A stretch of 10,288 bases of DNA from an uncultured Prevotella sp. Its GTDB lineage: Bacteria; Bacteroidota; Bacteroidia; Bacteroidales; Bacteroidaceae. The stretch spans positions 1 through 10,288 of the forward strand of contig CAMTJK010000118.1 of NCBI GenBank assembly GCA_947072805.1, written 5' to 3'. Position 1 is the first letter of the stretch; every line of letters starts with the position of its first letter. A program made the position numbers and the translations under genes. The notes under the pieces are model-generated. The model made no database searches. It was given only the letters and a program-made list of their open reading frames with translations, and had not been told where the DNA came from. Of the stretch, positions 1 to 6,354 are shown one piece after another.

Positions 1-146
1 ATTAACACACGTTAAAGTAAACATTTTTCATAAAAGTAAATAAATGTTATACGCACCAAATCGCAATGTTTTTCGTGAGGCGTCAGAGTAGTTTGGGTTA
101 AATCCGATTACCTGTTTTGCTTAATCCAAATGACCTATTTGTGTAG
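1..146. other. Intergenic DNA beyond the cysK terminator
   Basis: No gene is visible here. The first 50 bases are very AT-rich and hold a direct repeat AAAGTAAA (14-21 and 33-40) and a 7-bp inverted repeat AACATTT/AAATGTT (20-26 and 42-48). On the minus strand TTTG at 57-60 is followed after 18 nt by TACTTTTA (31-38), an imperfect match to a Bacteroidota promoter. It could drive a leftward gene outside the window, but this is weak. Bases 92-137 hold two degenerate copies of a 23-nt unit beginning TTTGGGTTAAATCC; see the repeat entry. Confidence 0.4.
92..137. repeat. Degenerate 23-nt intergenic repeat, two units
   Basis: Units 92-114 and 115-137 agree at about 15 of 23 positions by eye. The first begins TTTGGGTTAAATCC and matches 13 of 14 bases of TTTGGGCTAAATCC at 5656-5669 in the mnmA/ABC intergenic gap. 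The spacing of the GACC-like segments is also shared. The neighbouring cysK terminator contains the related TGACCAATTTGGG (170-182). The copies lie in gaps between genes; the function is unknown. Confidence 0.5.
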
Positions 147-185
147 AAAAAAATCCCAAATTGATCTGATGACCAATTTGGGATT
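147..185 (-). terminator. Intrinsic terminator of the metY-cysK operon
   Basis: A perfect 12-bp inverted repeat, AATCCCAAATTG (152-163) and CAATTTGGGATT (174-185), encloses a 10-nt loop. Read leftward, the stem runs straight into seven T residues (147-153, the last two within the stem base). It starts 15 nt beyond the cysK stop codon on the minus strand. This is a textbook factor-independent terminator. The stem is only moderately GC-rich, but its length compensates. Confidence 0.85.
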
Positions 186-199
186 AAGGTTGTTATGGC

Positions 200-1147
200 T
201 TAGAGTGGATATTCATCGAAAGCGTAAAGCACTGTCGATAGGTAGCGTTCGCCCGTGTCGGGAAGCAATACCACGATGTTCTTTCCGGCATTTTCCTCCT
301 TCTTTGCTATTTCGGAGGCGGCAAAGGCCGCAGCTCCCGACGATATGCCCACGAGCAAACCTTCGCGGCGTGCCAGTTCCCTGCCTGTACGGATGGCATC
401 GTCGTTATCCACGTCGAATACCTCATCGATTACGGCAGCATTGTATGTGGCAGGTACAAAACCGGCTCCTATGCCCTGTATCTTGTGCGGTCCGGGCTTG
501 CCTCCGTTGAGCACCGGCGACGATAGCGGCTCTACAGCCACAATCTTCACGTTGGGATTAAGCTCCTTGAGGCGTTTGCCTACGCCCGATACGGTGCCGC
601 CCGTACCCACGCCGGCAACGAAGATGTCTACCTTTCCGTCGGTATCAGCCCATATCTCGTTGGCTGTGGTCTCGTAGTGCTTCAGCGGATTGGCCTTGTT
701 CTCGAACTGCTGCAGTATGATGGCTCCGGGTATGGAGTCGCGCAGCTGTTCGGCAGCCTTGATGGCACCCGGCATGCCGTCGGCTCCGGGCGTGAGGCGT
801 ACCTCTGCACCATAGGCTTTCACGAGATTGCGGCGCTCCACGCTCATGGTTTCGGGCATGGTGAGTATGAGTTTGTAGCCCTTTACGGCTGCCACGAGAG
901 CCAGACCTACGCCGGTGTTGCCGCTGGTGGGCTCAATGATGGTTGCCCCGGGTTGCAGTCTGCCGCTCTTTTCGGCGTCTTCAATCATGGCGAGCGCTAT
1001 GCGGTCTTTCACGCTGCCGCCCGGATTGAAATATTCCACTTTTGCCACGACGGCTTTCTTCAGTCCCTTGTCGGCAGAAAACTTGTTTAGTTCGAGCAGC
1101 GGTGTGCCGCCTATCAGTTCAGTCAGCTGTTTTGCTATCTTTGTCAT
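200..1147 (-). CDS. cysK: Cysteine synthase A (O-acetylserine sulfhydrylase)
   Basis: This cytosolic PLP enzyme makes L-cysteine and acetate from O-acetyl-L-serine and sulfide, the last step of cysteine synthesis. The 315-residue length is normal for the family. The PLP-binding lysine is K47 in NPGGSVKDR. The substrate loop TSGNTG lies at 74-79, the phosphate-binding GTGGT at 181-185, and the serine near the pyridine nitrogen is in GISSGAA (267-273). The C-terminal LPDTGERYLST (295-305) is typical of CysK. It lies 44 nt downstream of metY on the same strand with no clear promoter in between, so the two are probably co-transcribed, and a hairpin terminator follows. CysM is less likely because the CysK-type motifs are intact. 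No cysE partner is visible. Confidence 0.96.
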   Translation of the reverse strand: MTKIAKQLTELIGGTPLLELNKFSADKGLKKAVVAKVEYFNPGGSVKDRIALAMIEDAEKSGRLQPGATIIEPTSGNTGVGLALVAAVKGYKLILTMPETMSVERRNLVKAYGAEVRLTPGADGMPGAIKAAEQLRDSIPGAIILQQFENKANPLKHYETTANEIWADTDGKVDIFVAGVGTGGTVSGVGKRLKELNPNVKIVAVEPLSSPVLNGGKPGPHKIQGIGAGFVPATYNAAVIDEVFDVDNDDAIRTGRELARREGLLVGISSGAAAFAASEIAKKEENAGKNIVVLLPDTGERYLSTVLYAFDEYPL

Positions 1148-1191
1148 GAAGTGTTGTCTTTCTTTAAAAAATACAGTGTTGTGTAGTCGGT

Positions 1192-2490
1192 TTAGTTCTC
1201 GCCCACCTTTTCGAGAGCCTGTGCGAGGTCGTCGATGATGTCGTCCACGTGTTCCGTACCTATGCTAAGGCGTATGGTAGACGGATATATGTGCTGCTCT
1301 TCGAGCTCTGTCGGTGTCATCTGCGAGTGTGTGGTTGTTGCGGGATGTATCACGAGACTCTTCACGTCGGCCACGTTGGCAAGCAGTGAGAATATCTCCA
1401 GACTGTCTATGAAGCGCCATGCGTCTTGTTCCGTGCCTTTTATCTCGAACGTGAATATGGAGCCGCCGCCGTTGGGGAAGAGTTGTTTGTAGAGTTCGTG
1501 GTCGGGGTGTGAAGGCAGCGATGGATGGTTTACGCGTGCCACCTTCGGATGGTTTGCCAGAAACTCAACCACCTTGCTGGTGTTGTAGGCGTGTCTTTCC
1601 ACGCGCAGGCTGAGCGTTTCAAGTCCCTGCAGCAGTATCCATGCGTTAAACGGCGATATGGCAGCTCCCGTGTCGCGCAGTATGACGGCACGTATTCTTG
1701 TAACGTAAGCAGCAGCGCCTGCCACATCGGCAAACACGGCACCGTGGTAGCTTGGGTCCGGCTTGGCAAGGGTGGGATATTTGTCGGCATTGGCTTTCCA
1801 ATCGAATTTGCCGGCATCTACTATGACGCCGCCCAGCGATGAGCCGTGACCTCCGATGAACTTTGTTGCGGAGTGGACTACCACGTCGGCACCATGCTCG
1901 ATCGGACGGATAAGATAAGGAGTGCCGAACGTGTTGTCCACTATAACGATTGTGTTGTGCTTGTGGGCAATCTCCGAGATGCGGTCGATGTTGGTGACGC
2001 TTGCGTTCGGGTTGCCGAAGGTTTCTATGATGATAGCTTTTGTGTTGTCTCTGAAAGCCTCGTCCACAGCCTTGAAGTCAGCCGGGTCTACAATCGTCGT
2101 CTCCACTCCCTGTGTGCTTAGCGTGTGCTCGAGCAGGTTATAGGTACCTCCGTACAGGTTGTTTGCGGCAATTACATGATCGCCGTTGCGTGCCACGTTC
2201 TGCAGAGCATAGGTGATGGCAGCGGCTCCCGAAGCCACGGCAAGTCCTGCCACGCCGCCTTCGAGTGCGGCCACACGCTTCTCGAACACATCCTGTGTGG
2301 AGTTGGTGAGACGTCCGTAGATGTTTCCTGCATCACGCAGACTGAAGCGGTCGGCAGCATGCTGTGAATTACGGAACACATAAGAGGTAGTTTGATAGAT
2401 GGGCACGGCGCGGCTGTCTGTCGTCGGGTCTGCCTGTTCCTGTCCTACGTGAAGTTGAAGTGTCTCGAAATGAAGTTTTTTGTTACTCAT
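1192..2490 (-). CDS. metY: O-acetylhomoserine sulfhydrylase (homocysteine synthase)
   Basis: This PLP enzyme of the Cys/Met metabolism family makes homocysteine from O-acetyl-L-homoserine and sulfide, feeding methionine synthesis by direct sulfhydrylation. The 432-residue length fits MetY, which is longer than the roughly 380-400 residues of MetB or MetC. The PLP lysine is K210 in SATKFIGGHG. YGRLTNST (58-65) supplies phosphate contacts from the neighbouring subunit, and VDNTFGTPYL (184-193) carries the ring-binding aspartate. The start ATG sits about 43 nt below the predicted transcription start. It heads a leftward operon with cysK, pairing the two sulfide-fixing enzymes. The promoter region is shared divergently with frr. 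No riboswitch fold is evident in the short leader. A cystathionine synthase or lyase is the main alternative and is less likely. Confidence 0.93.
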   Translation of the reverse strand: MSNKKLHFETLQLHVGQEQADPTTDSRAVPIYQTTSYVFRNSQHAADRFSLRDAGNIYGRLTNSTQDVFEKRVAALEGGVAGLAVASGAAAITYALQNVARNGDHVIAANNLYGGTYNLLEHTLSTQGVETTIVDPADFKAVDEAFRDNTKAIIIETFGNPNASVTNIDRISEIAHKHNTIVIVDNTFGTPYLIRPIEHGADVVVHSATKFIGGHGSSLGGVIVDAGKFDWKANADKYPTLAKPDPSYHGAVFADVAGAAAYVTRIRAVILRDTGAAISPFNAWILLQGLETLSLRVERHAYNTSKVVEFLANHPKVARVNHPSLPSHPDHELYKQLFPNGGGSIFTFEIKGTEQDAWRFIDSLEIFSLLANVADVKSLVIHPATTTHSQMTPTELEEQHIYPSTIRLSIGTEHVDDIIDDLAQALEKVGEN

Positions 2491-2539
2491 AATCTTATCC
2501 GTTTTTTATTTGTTAGACATTTGTTTTCTTTTCACAATG

Positions 2540-2570
2540 CAAAGGTACGGCGATTCCACGGTATACGAAA
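2540..2570 (-). promoter_or_regulatory. metY promoter, Bacteroidota type
   Basis: On the minus strand the -7 element is TACCTTTG (2547 down to 2540), a full match to TAnnTTTG. The -33 position has TTTC (2570 down to 2567) instead of TTTG, with 19 nt between the elements. The predicted start is near 2533, leaving a leader of about 43 nt with two ACAAAT copies and no visible Shine-Dalgarno sequence. Confidence 0.7.
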
Positions 2571-2710
2571 TAGCACGAAAACGGCATTCTGCATACCATG
2601 CTTGTGGTATATTGCCGCTTTTCAGCAAAATCGGGATAAAAACATACGAAACGCTAAAGACCTTTTTGGATTAAAACGTATACCATTTATAAATGAAAAA
2701 CATCAAAAAG

Positions 2711-2742
2711 CTTGCTTGTGTAAAATTAATTGTATACATTTG
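2711..2742 (+). promoter_or_regulatory. frr promoter, Bacteroidota type
   Basis: The -7 element TACATTTG (2735-2742) fits TAnnTTTG. CTTG (2711-2714) stands 20 nt upstream in the -33 position. Transcription would begin near 2749, giving a leader of about 43 nt. A GTATAC palindrome (2732-2737) overlaps the -7 box and a second (2758-2763) lies just past the predicted start, so a protein bound there could block initiation. Confidence 0.6.
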
Positions 2743-2791
2743 TAAAACAAAACACGTGTATACATTATTATAATATACATACATTAATAAT

Positions 2792-3352
2792 ATGATAGAC
2801 ATAAAAGAAACATTGGACTCCGCCGGTGAGCGCATGGAGATGGCTGTGATGTATCTTGAGGAGCAGCTGGCACGCGTGCGTGCAGGCAGGGCAAACATCG
2901 CCATACTCGACGGAGTGAGAGTAGAATCGTACGGTTCGATGGTTCCGCTCAATCAGGTGGCAACAGTAACCACTCCCGATGCGCGCTCGATAGCCATCCG
3001 TCCGTGGGACAAGAAGATGATACGCAACATCGAAAAGGCCATCATGGACAGCGATGTGGGCATAACACCCGAAAATAACGGCGAAATGATTCGCCTGGGA
3101 ATACCGCAGCCCACAGAGGAACGACGCAAGGAGCTCACAAAGCAGTGCAACAAGTATGGCGAAGGCACCAAAGTGCAGGTGCGAAACGTACGCGCCGAGG
3201 TGAAAGACAAACTGAAGAAAGCCGTAAAAGACGGTCTTTCGGAAGACAACGAGAAGGATGCCGAAAGCGATTTGCAGAAGATTCACGACAAATACATAAA
3301 GAAAGTGGACGATCTGCTCGCTGCAAAGACAAAGGAAATAATGACGGTTTAG
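2792..3352 (+). CDS. frr: Ribosome recycling factor
   Basis: RRF works with EF-G after termination to split the 70S ribosome and free the mRNA and tRNA for a new round. The 186-residue protein matches the usual length (about 185). It opens with the long helix of domain I containing the conserved RAGRA (30-34). The beta-rich domain II follows at about 31-104, with YGSMVPLNQVA (47-57), and the two returning helices of domain I start at about 105. RNVR (131-134) includes the conserved arginine important for ribosome binding. The charged, helical C-terminus is typical. It has its own promoter and a strong terminator right after the stop. rsgA follows 147 nt downstream, so both nearby genes act on ribosomes. 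Confidence 0.97.
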   Translation: MIDIKETLDSAGERMEMAVMYLEEQLARVRAGRANIAILDGVRVESYGSMVPLNQVATVTTPDARSIAIRPWDKKMIRNIEKAIMDSDVGITPENNGEMIRLGIPQPTEERRKELTKQCNKYGEGTKVQVRNVRAEVKDKLKKAVKDGLSEDNEKDAESDLQKIHDKYIKKVDDLLAAKTKEIMTV

Positions 3353-3390
3353 TCACGACAAGCATGAAGTGTGACAGCCGGTGACTGAGC

Positions 3391-3439
3391 AATCGGTCGG
3401 TGCAATGCCCGATGTGGGTGTGACATCGACCGATTTTTT
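3391..3439 (+). terminator. Intrinsic terminator of frr
   Basis: A perfect 9-bp inverted repeat, AATCGGTCG (3391-3399) and CGACCGATT (3427-3435), extends inward by three more pairs including one G-U. The loop is about 21 nt. Six T residues (3434-3439) end the structure. It begins about 38 nt after the frr stop and should largely separate frr from rsgA transcription. The right arm, CATCGACCGATTTT, resembles the repeat segment CATCGACCGCTTTGGG at 5669-5684. Confidence 0.8.
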
Positions 3440-3499
3440 GGATATTGCCGTATCATCATTTCCATACAAAGACCGAAAAGCATAATCAAAAAACCGAAA

Positions 3500-4432
3500 A
3501 TGAAAGGCTTGGTAATAAAGAATACCGGCAGCTGGTACACCGTAAGGACCGACGACGGGCGTGATGTGGACAGCAAGATAAAGGGAAACTTCCGCCTCAA
3601 AGGCATAAGAAGCACCAATCCGGTGGCTGTGGGCGACAGGGTGGAGATAGCAGAGAATGTGGAAGGCACCGCATTCATCACCGGAATAGAAGACAGACGC
3701 AACTATATAATACGCAAATCGCCCAACCTGTCGAAACAAAGTCATATCATTGCCGCCAACGTAGACATGGCTCTGCTCGTGGTTACGGTGAACAGACCGC
3801 AGACTTCAACAACATTCATCGACCGCTTCCTTGCTTCGGCAGAGGCTTACCGCATACCGGTGCTGCTCGCTTTCAACAAGACCGACATACTGAACGAAGA
3901 GGAACAGCACTACCAGCAGATGATGATAAACCTCTATGAGACGGTGGGATACGAGTGTATGGCTGTCTCGGCAGAGACGGGAAGCGGCATAGAACAACTC
4001 GTAGCCTTGCTGAAGGGAAAGACAACGGTGCTTAGCGGTAACAGCGGGGTAGGCAAATCGACGCTGATAAACCGCATATTGCCGGGCGCAAACCTCAGAA
4101 CAGCGGAAATAAGCGATGCTCACAACACGGGCATGCACACCACAACGTTCAGCGAAATGCTCGAACTGCCGGACGGAGGATACATAATAGACACGCCGGG
4201 AATAAAGGGATTCGGCACGTTCGACATGGAACCGGAGGAGCTTACAGGATATTTCAAGGAGATATTTCACTTCTCGAAAGACTGCCGTTTCAGCAACTGC
4301 ACACACCGACATGAGCCGGGATGCGCCGTGCTCAAGGCTGTAGAGGAACATTTTATTGCCGAAAGCCGCTACCGCTCCTATCTAAGCATGCTGGATGACA
4401 AGGACGAAAACAAATACAGAGAAGCTTTTTAA
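3500..4432 (+). CDS. rsgA: Small ribosomal subunit biogenesis GTPase RsgA
   Basis: RsgA is a circularly permuted GTPase that acts late in 30S subunit maturation and checks the decoding centre. The 310-residue length is normal. An N-terminal OB-fold (about 1-70) precedes the G domain. Motif order shows the permutation: G4 NKTD (126-129), G5 SAE (157-159), then G1 GNSGVGKS (180-187), a threonine-rich switch HTTT (213-216) and G3 DTPG (231-234). The C-terminal zinc site reads C-x4-C-x-H-x5-C (C262, C267, H269, C275). All key residues are present. The ATG at 3500 gives the expected N-terminus. No clear TAnnTTTG promoter is visible after the frr terminator, so it may depend on read-through or a weak promoter. 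mnmA follows in the same direction. Confidence 0.96.
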   Translation: MKGLVIKNTGSWYTVRTDDGRDVDSKIKGNFRLKGIRSTNPVAVGDRVEIAENVEGTAFITGIEDRRNYIIRKSPNLSKQSHIIAANVDMALLVVTVNRPQTSTTFIDRFLASAEAYRIPVLLAFNKTDILNEEEQHYQQMMINLYETVGYECMAVSAETGSGIEQLVALLKGKTTVLSGNSGVGKSTLINRILPGANLRTAEISDAHNTGMHTTTFSEMLELPDGGYIIDTPGIKGFGTFDMEPEELTGYFKEIFHFSKDCRFSNCTHRHEPGCAVLKAVEEHFIAESRYRSYLSMLDDKDENKYREAF

Positions 4433-4488
4433 CCGTTGATTCTGGGCTTAACCGCACGACTTCTCTCTCTTTTTACACGCTTTTTGCT

Positions 4489-4496
4489 TAACTTTG
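4489..4496 (+). promoter_or_regulatory. mnmA promoter, -7 element
   Basis: TAACTTTG (4489-4496, followed by CA) is a full match to the Bacteroidota -7 box. The -33 zone is a TC-rich tract without TTTG. Initiation near 4503 leaves only about 6 nt before a possible TTG codon at 4510 but about 55 nt before the ATG at 4558, which favours the ATG start for mnmA. Confidence 0.6.
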
Positions 4497-4557
4497 CACC
4501 ATCGCATAATTGAATATTGCTGCAAACAGCTGTTTGGGCAACATAACAGACAACGCA

Positions 4558-5634
4558 ATGAACGAGAATCTCAACGATAAGAAGATAGCAGTACTGCTCT
4601 CCGGCGGAGTGGACAGCTCGGTAGTGGTTTATGAACTGGCATCAATGGGACTGCACCCCGACTGCTTTTACATAAAGATAGGACCGGAAGAAGATGCCGA
4701 GTGGGACTGCTCGAGCGAGGAAGACATGGAAATGGCAACAGCCGTGGCTGCACGCTTCGGATGCCGCCTGCAGGTAATAGACTGCCATAAGGAGTATTGG
4801 GACAAGGTGACAAGCTATACAATGGAAAAGGTGAAAGCCGGATTTACGCCTAATCCCGACGTGATGTGCAACCGATTGATAAAGTTCGGTGCCTTCAATG
4901 AAAAGGCAGGACACGATTACGACCTCATTGCCACCGGACATTATGCACAGACCGAGACCGACGAACAGGGCTTGAAATGGCTCACTACAAGTCCGGACCC
5001 GGTGAAAGACCAGACTGATTTCCTTGCGCAGATATACGATTGGCAGCTGCGTAAGGCGCTTTTCCCTATAGGACATTATATGAAGGACGAAGTGAGGCGC
5101 ATTGCCGAGCGTGAGCATCTCGTGAACGCGAAACGCAAAGACTCGCAGGGCATCTGCTTCCTTGGCAAGATAAACTACAACGAATATATCAGAAGGTATC
5201 TCGGCGAGAACCCCGGCGATGTGCTGGAACTTGAAACCGGCAAGAAGATAGGAACGCATCGCGGACTATGGTTTCACACCATCGGTCAGCGACATGGGCT
5301 GGGATTCGGCGGCGGACCGTGGTATGCCGTGCGCAAGGACGTGGAGGCGAACATCCTGTATGTAAGCCACGGCTTCGAGCCACGCACCGCTTACAGGGAT
5401 GTTTTCGGCATACGCGACTTCCATTTCCTCACCGTTCCGGTGGAAATGCAGCGCGTGACATTCAAGATAAGGCACACTCCGGAGTATCATCCCGCCTTGC
5501 TCGAGAAGACAGGCGAGGGCGAATATGTGGTACATGCCGAAGAAATGATTCAGGGAGTGGCGCCCGGACAGTTCTGCGTGGTGTACGACGAGCATCATCA
5601 CAGGTGCTTCGGCTCGGGCGAAATAGCTGTATGA
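4558..5634 (+). CDS. mnmA: tRNA-specific 2-thiouridylase MnmA
   Basis: MnmA activates U34 of Lys, Glu and Gln tRNAs with ATP and inserts sulfur, giving 2-thiouridine at the wobble base. The reading frame is open from a TTG at 4510, but I choose the ATG at 4558 (358 residues). It starts just ahead of the PP-loop, and the promoter would leave the TTG almost leaderless. The PP-loop SGGVDS is at 15-20. The catalytic cysteines are C104 (NPDVMCN) and C200 (GICFLG). ATGHYA (125-130) and HTIGQRHGLG (240-249) are standard family blocks. One familiar block differs: the usual DQSYFL reads DQTDFL (151-156). Some Bacteroidota encode two or three MnmA paralogues, and this may be one of the divergent types. 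It is convergent with the metal ABC ATPase gene. Confidence 0.93.
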   Translation: MNENLNDKKIAVLLSGGVDSSVVVYELASMGLHPDCFYIKIGPEEDAEWDCSSEEDMEMATAVAARFGCRLQVIDCHKEYWDKVTSYTMEKVKAGFTPNPDVMCNRLIKFGAFNEKAGHDYDLIATGHYAQTETDEQGLKWLTTSPDPVKDQTDFLAQIYDWQLRKALFPIGHYMKDEVRRIAEREHLVNAKRKDSQGICFLGKINYNEYIRRYLGENPGDVLELETGKKIGTHRGLWFHTIGQRHGLGFGGGPWYAVRKDVEANILYVSHGFEPRTAYRDVFGIRDFHFLTVPVEMQRVTFKIRHTPEYHPALLEKTGEGEYVVHAEEMIQGVAPGQFCVVYDEHHHRCFGSGEIAV

Positions 5635-5649
5635 CCTTGTAATTATAAT

Positions 5650-5684
5650 GACCGCTTTGGGCTAAATCCATCGACCGCTTTGGG
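5650..5684. repeat. Tandem GACCGCTTTGGG repeat, 23-bp period
   Basis: GACCGCTTTGGG occurs exactly at 5650-5661 and 5673-5684, 23 bp apart. The unit between them begins TTTGGGCTAAATCC and is shared, with one mismatch in 14, with 92-105. The repeat fills most of the 51-bp gap between the convergent mnmA and ABC ATPase stop codons. I find no hairpin with a T-run here, so neither gene has a recognisable intrinsic terminator. Whether the repeat itself ends transcription is unknown. Confidence 0.7.
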
Positions 5685-5685
5685 T

Positions 5686-6354
5686 TTATACAATCTTTCC
5701 AGCATCCATTCTAAGCAGTTTCGTCGGCTTCAGACGGCTGATGAACGATTCGTCGTGGCTTACAACGATTACCGCCCGGCTCTGTGCCAGCTCCGATACC
5801 ACTTCGTTCATGCGCTGCCAGGAGCGGTTGTCGGTGTAGGTGGTAGGCTCGTCGAATATCATTACGTCCGGGTTGGATACGATGGCGCGTGCCATGAGTA
5901 CCCTTTGCAGCTGTCCGCCGCTCAGTTCCTTGATATGCCGGTTGGCAATGGCTGTCAGCTCGAGCTGCTCGAGGGTGTGTTCCACAGCCGTCCTGTCGGC
6001 TTTGGTGGTGAGGGCGAAGAGACGCTTGCTCCCGTCGAGCCCGGAGCGCACCGTTTCAGTCACGTTTATGGGGAAGTCGCGGTCAATGGCTGAATATTGC
6101 GGCAGATATCCGAAGCGGGGCAGGTGTACGCTCATCCCCGTCTGGCCGCCGTTTTCGCTTGCAGGATAGGTCACGGCACCTTTCATGGGCTTTATCAGTC
6201 CCAGCACAACCCTCATCAGCGTTGTCTTTCCGCTGCCGTTGGGTCCGGTGAGCACTATCAGGTCGCGTTCGGCAATGTCGAGAGATACGTCTTGTATCTG
6301 CGGGCGTCCGTCGTAGCCAGCCGTTATGTTGTCGAGAGAAACTATTGTTTGCAC
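5686..6354 (-). CDS. Metal-type ABC transporter ATP-binding protein (ZnuC/MntB-like)
   Basis: This is the nucleotide-binding subunit of an ABC importer of the zinc/manganese/iron class, acting at the inner face of the cytoplasmic membrane. From a GTG start it has 222 residues with Walker A GPNGSGKTT (37-45), Q-loop Q86 in GYLPQ, signature LSGGQ (144-148), Walker B VMIFDEP (164-170) with catalytic E169, and switch H200. An upstream TTG at 6390 would add 12 residues unlike the family and overlap the previous gene by 49 nt. The GTG overlaps it by 13 nt and sits where the fold begins. The neighbouring metal-binding lipoprotein supports the substrate class. The usual permease gene is not next to it: the downstream neighbour is convergent mnmA. 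The exact metal cannot be told from sequence. Confidence 0.88.
   Translation of the reverse strand: MQTIVSLDNITAGYDGRPQIQDVSLDIAERDLIVLTGPNGSGKTTLMRVVLGLIKPMKGAVTYPASENGGQTGMSVHLPRFGYLPQYSAIDRDFPINVTETVRSGLDGSKRLFALTTKADRTAVEHTLEQLELTAIANRHIKELSGGQLQRVLMARAIVSNPDVMIFDEPTTYTDNRSWQRMNEVVSELAQSRAVIVVSHDESFISRLKPTKLLRMDAGKIV

Larger units (their letters stand above)
2491..2791. promoter_or_regulatory. Divergent metY/frr control region with four GTATAC palindromes
   Basis: This 301-bp AT-rich gap between divergent genes has no coding sequence that I can support. It holds the leftward metY promoter and the rightward frr promoter. GTATAC occurs at 2561-2566, 2678-2683, 2732-2737 and 2758-2763. The last two sit in a 10-bp direct repeat TGTATACATT (2731-2740 and 2757-2766), 26 bp apart. 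The first two form a wider inverted pair, GGTATACG/CGTATACC. One copy abuts the metY -33 box and another overlaps the frr -7 box. An imperfect hairpin lies at 2582-2617. The arrangement suggests a regulator site, but no regulator can be named. Confidence 0.6.

Noticed and set aside
92..185. A CRISPR-like array
   Set aside because: The 23-nt units are degenerate, directly abutting rather than separated by unique spacers, and there are no cas genes.
2491..2533. A possible SAM riboswitch ahead of metY
   Set aside because: The predicted leader is only about 43 nt and A-rich, too short for a SAM-I aptamer, and no pseudoknot pairing is visible.
3806..4351. A 181-codon minus-strand frame opposite rsgA
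   Set aside because: RsgA on the plus strand has every GTPase motif and the zinc site; the antisense frame has none and is an expected shadow.
4642..5259. A 205-codon minus-strand frame opposite mnmA
   Set aside because: It is antisense to a conserved MnmA reading frame and has no recognisable domain.
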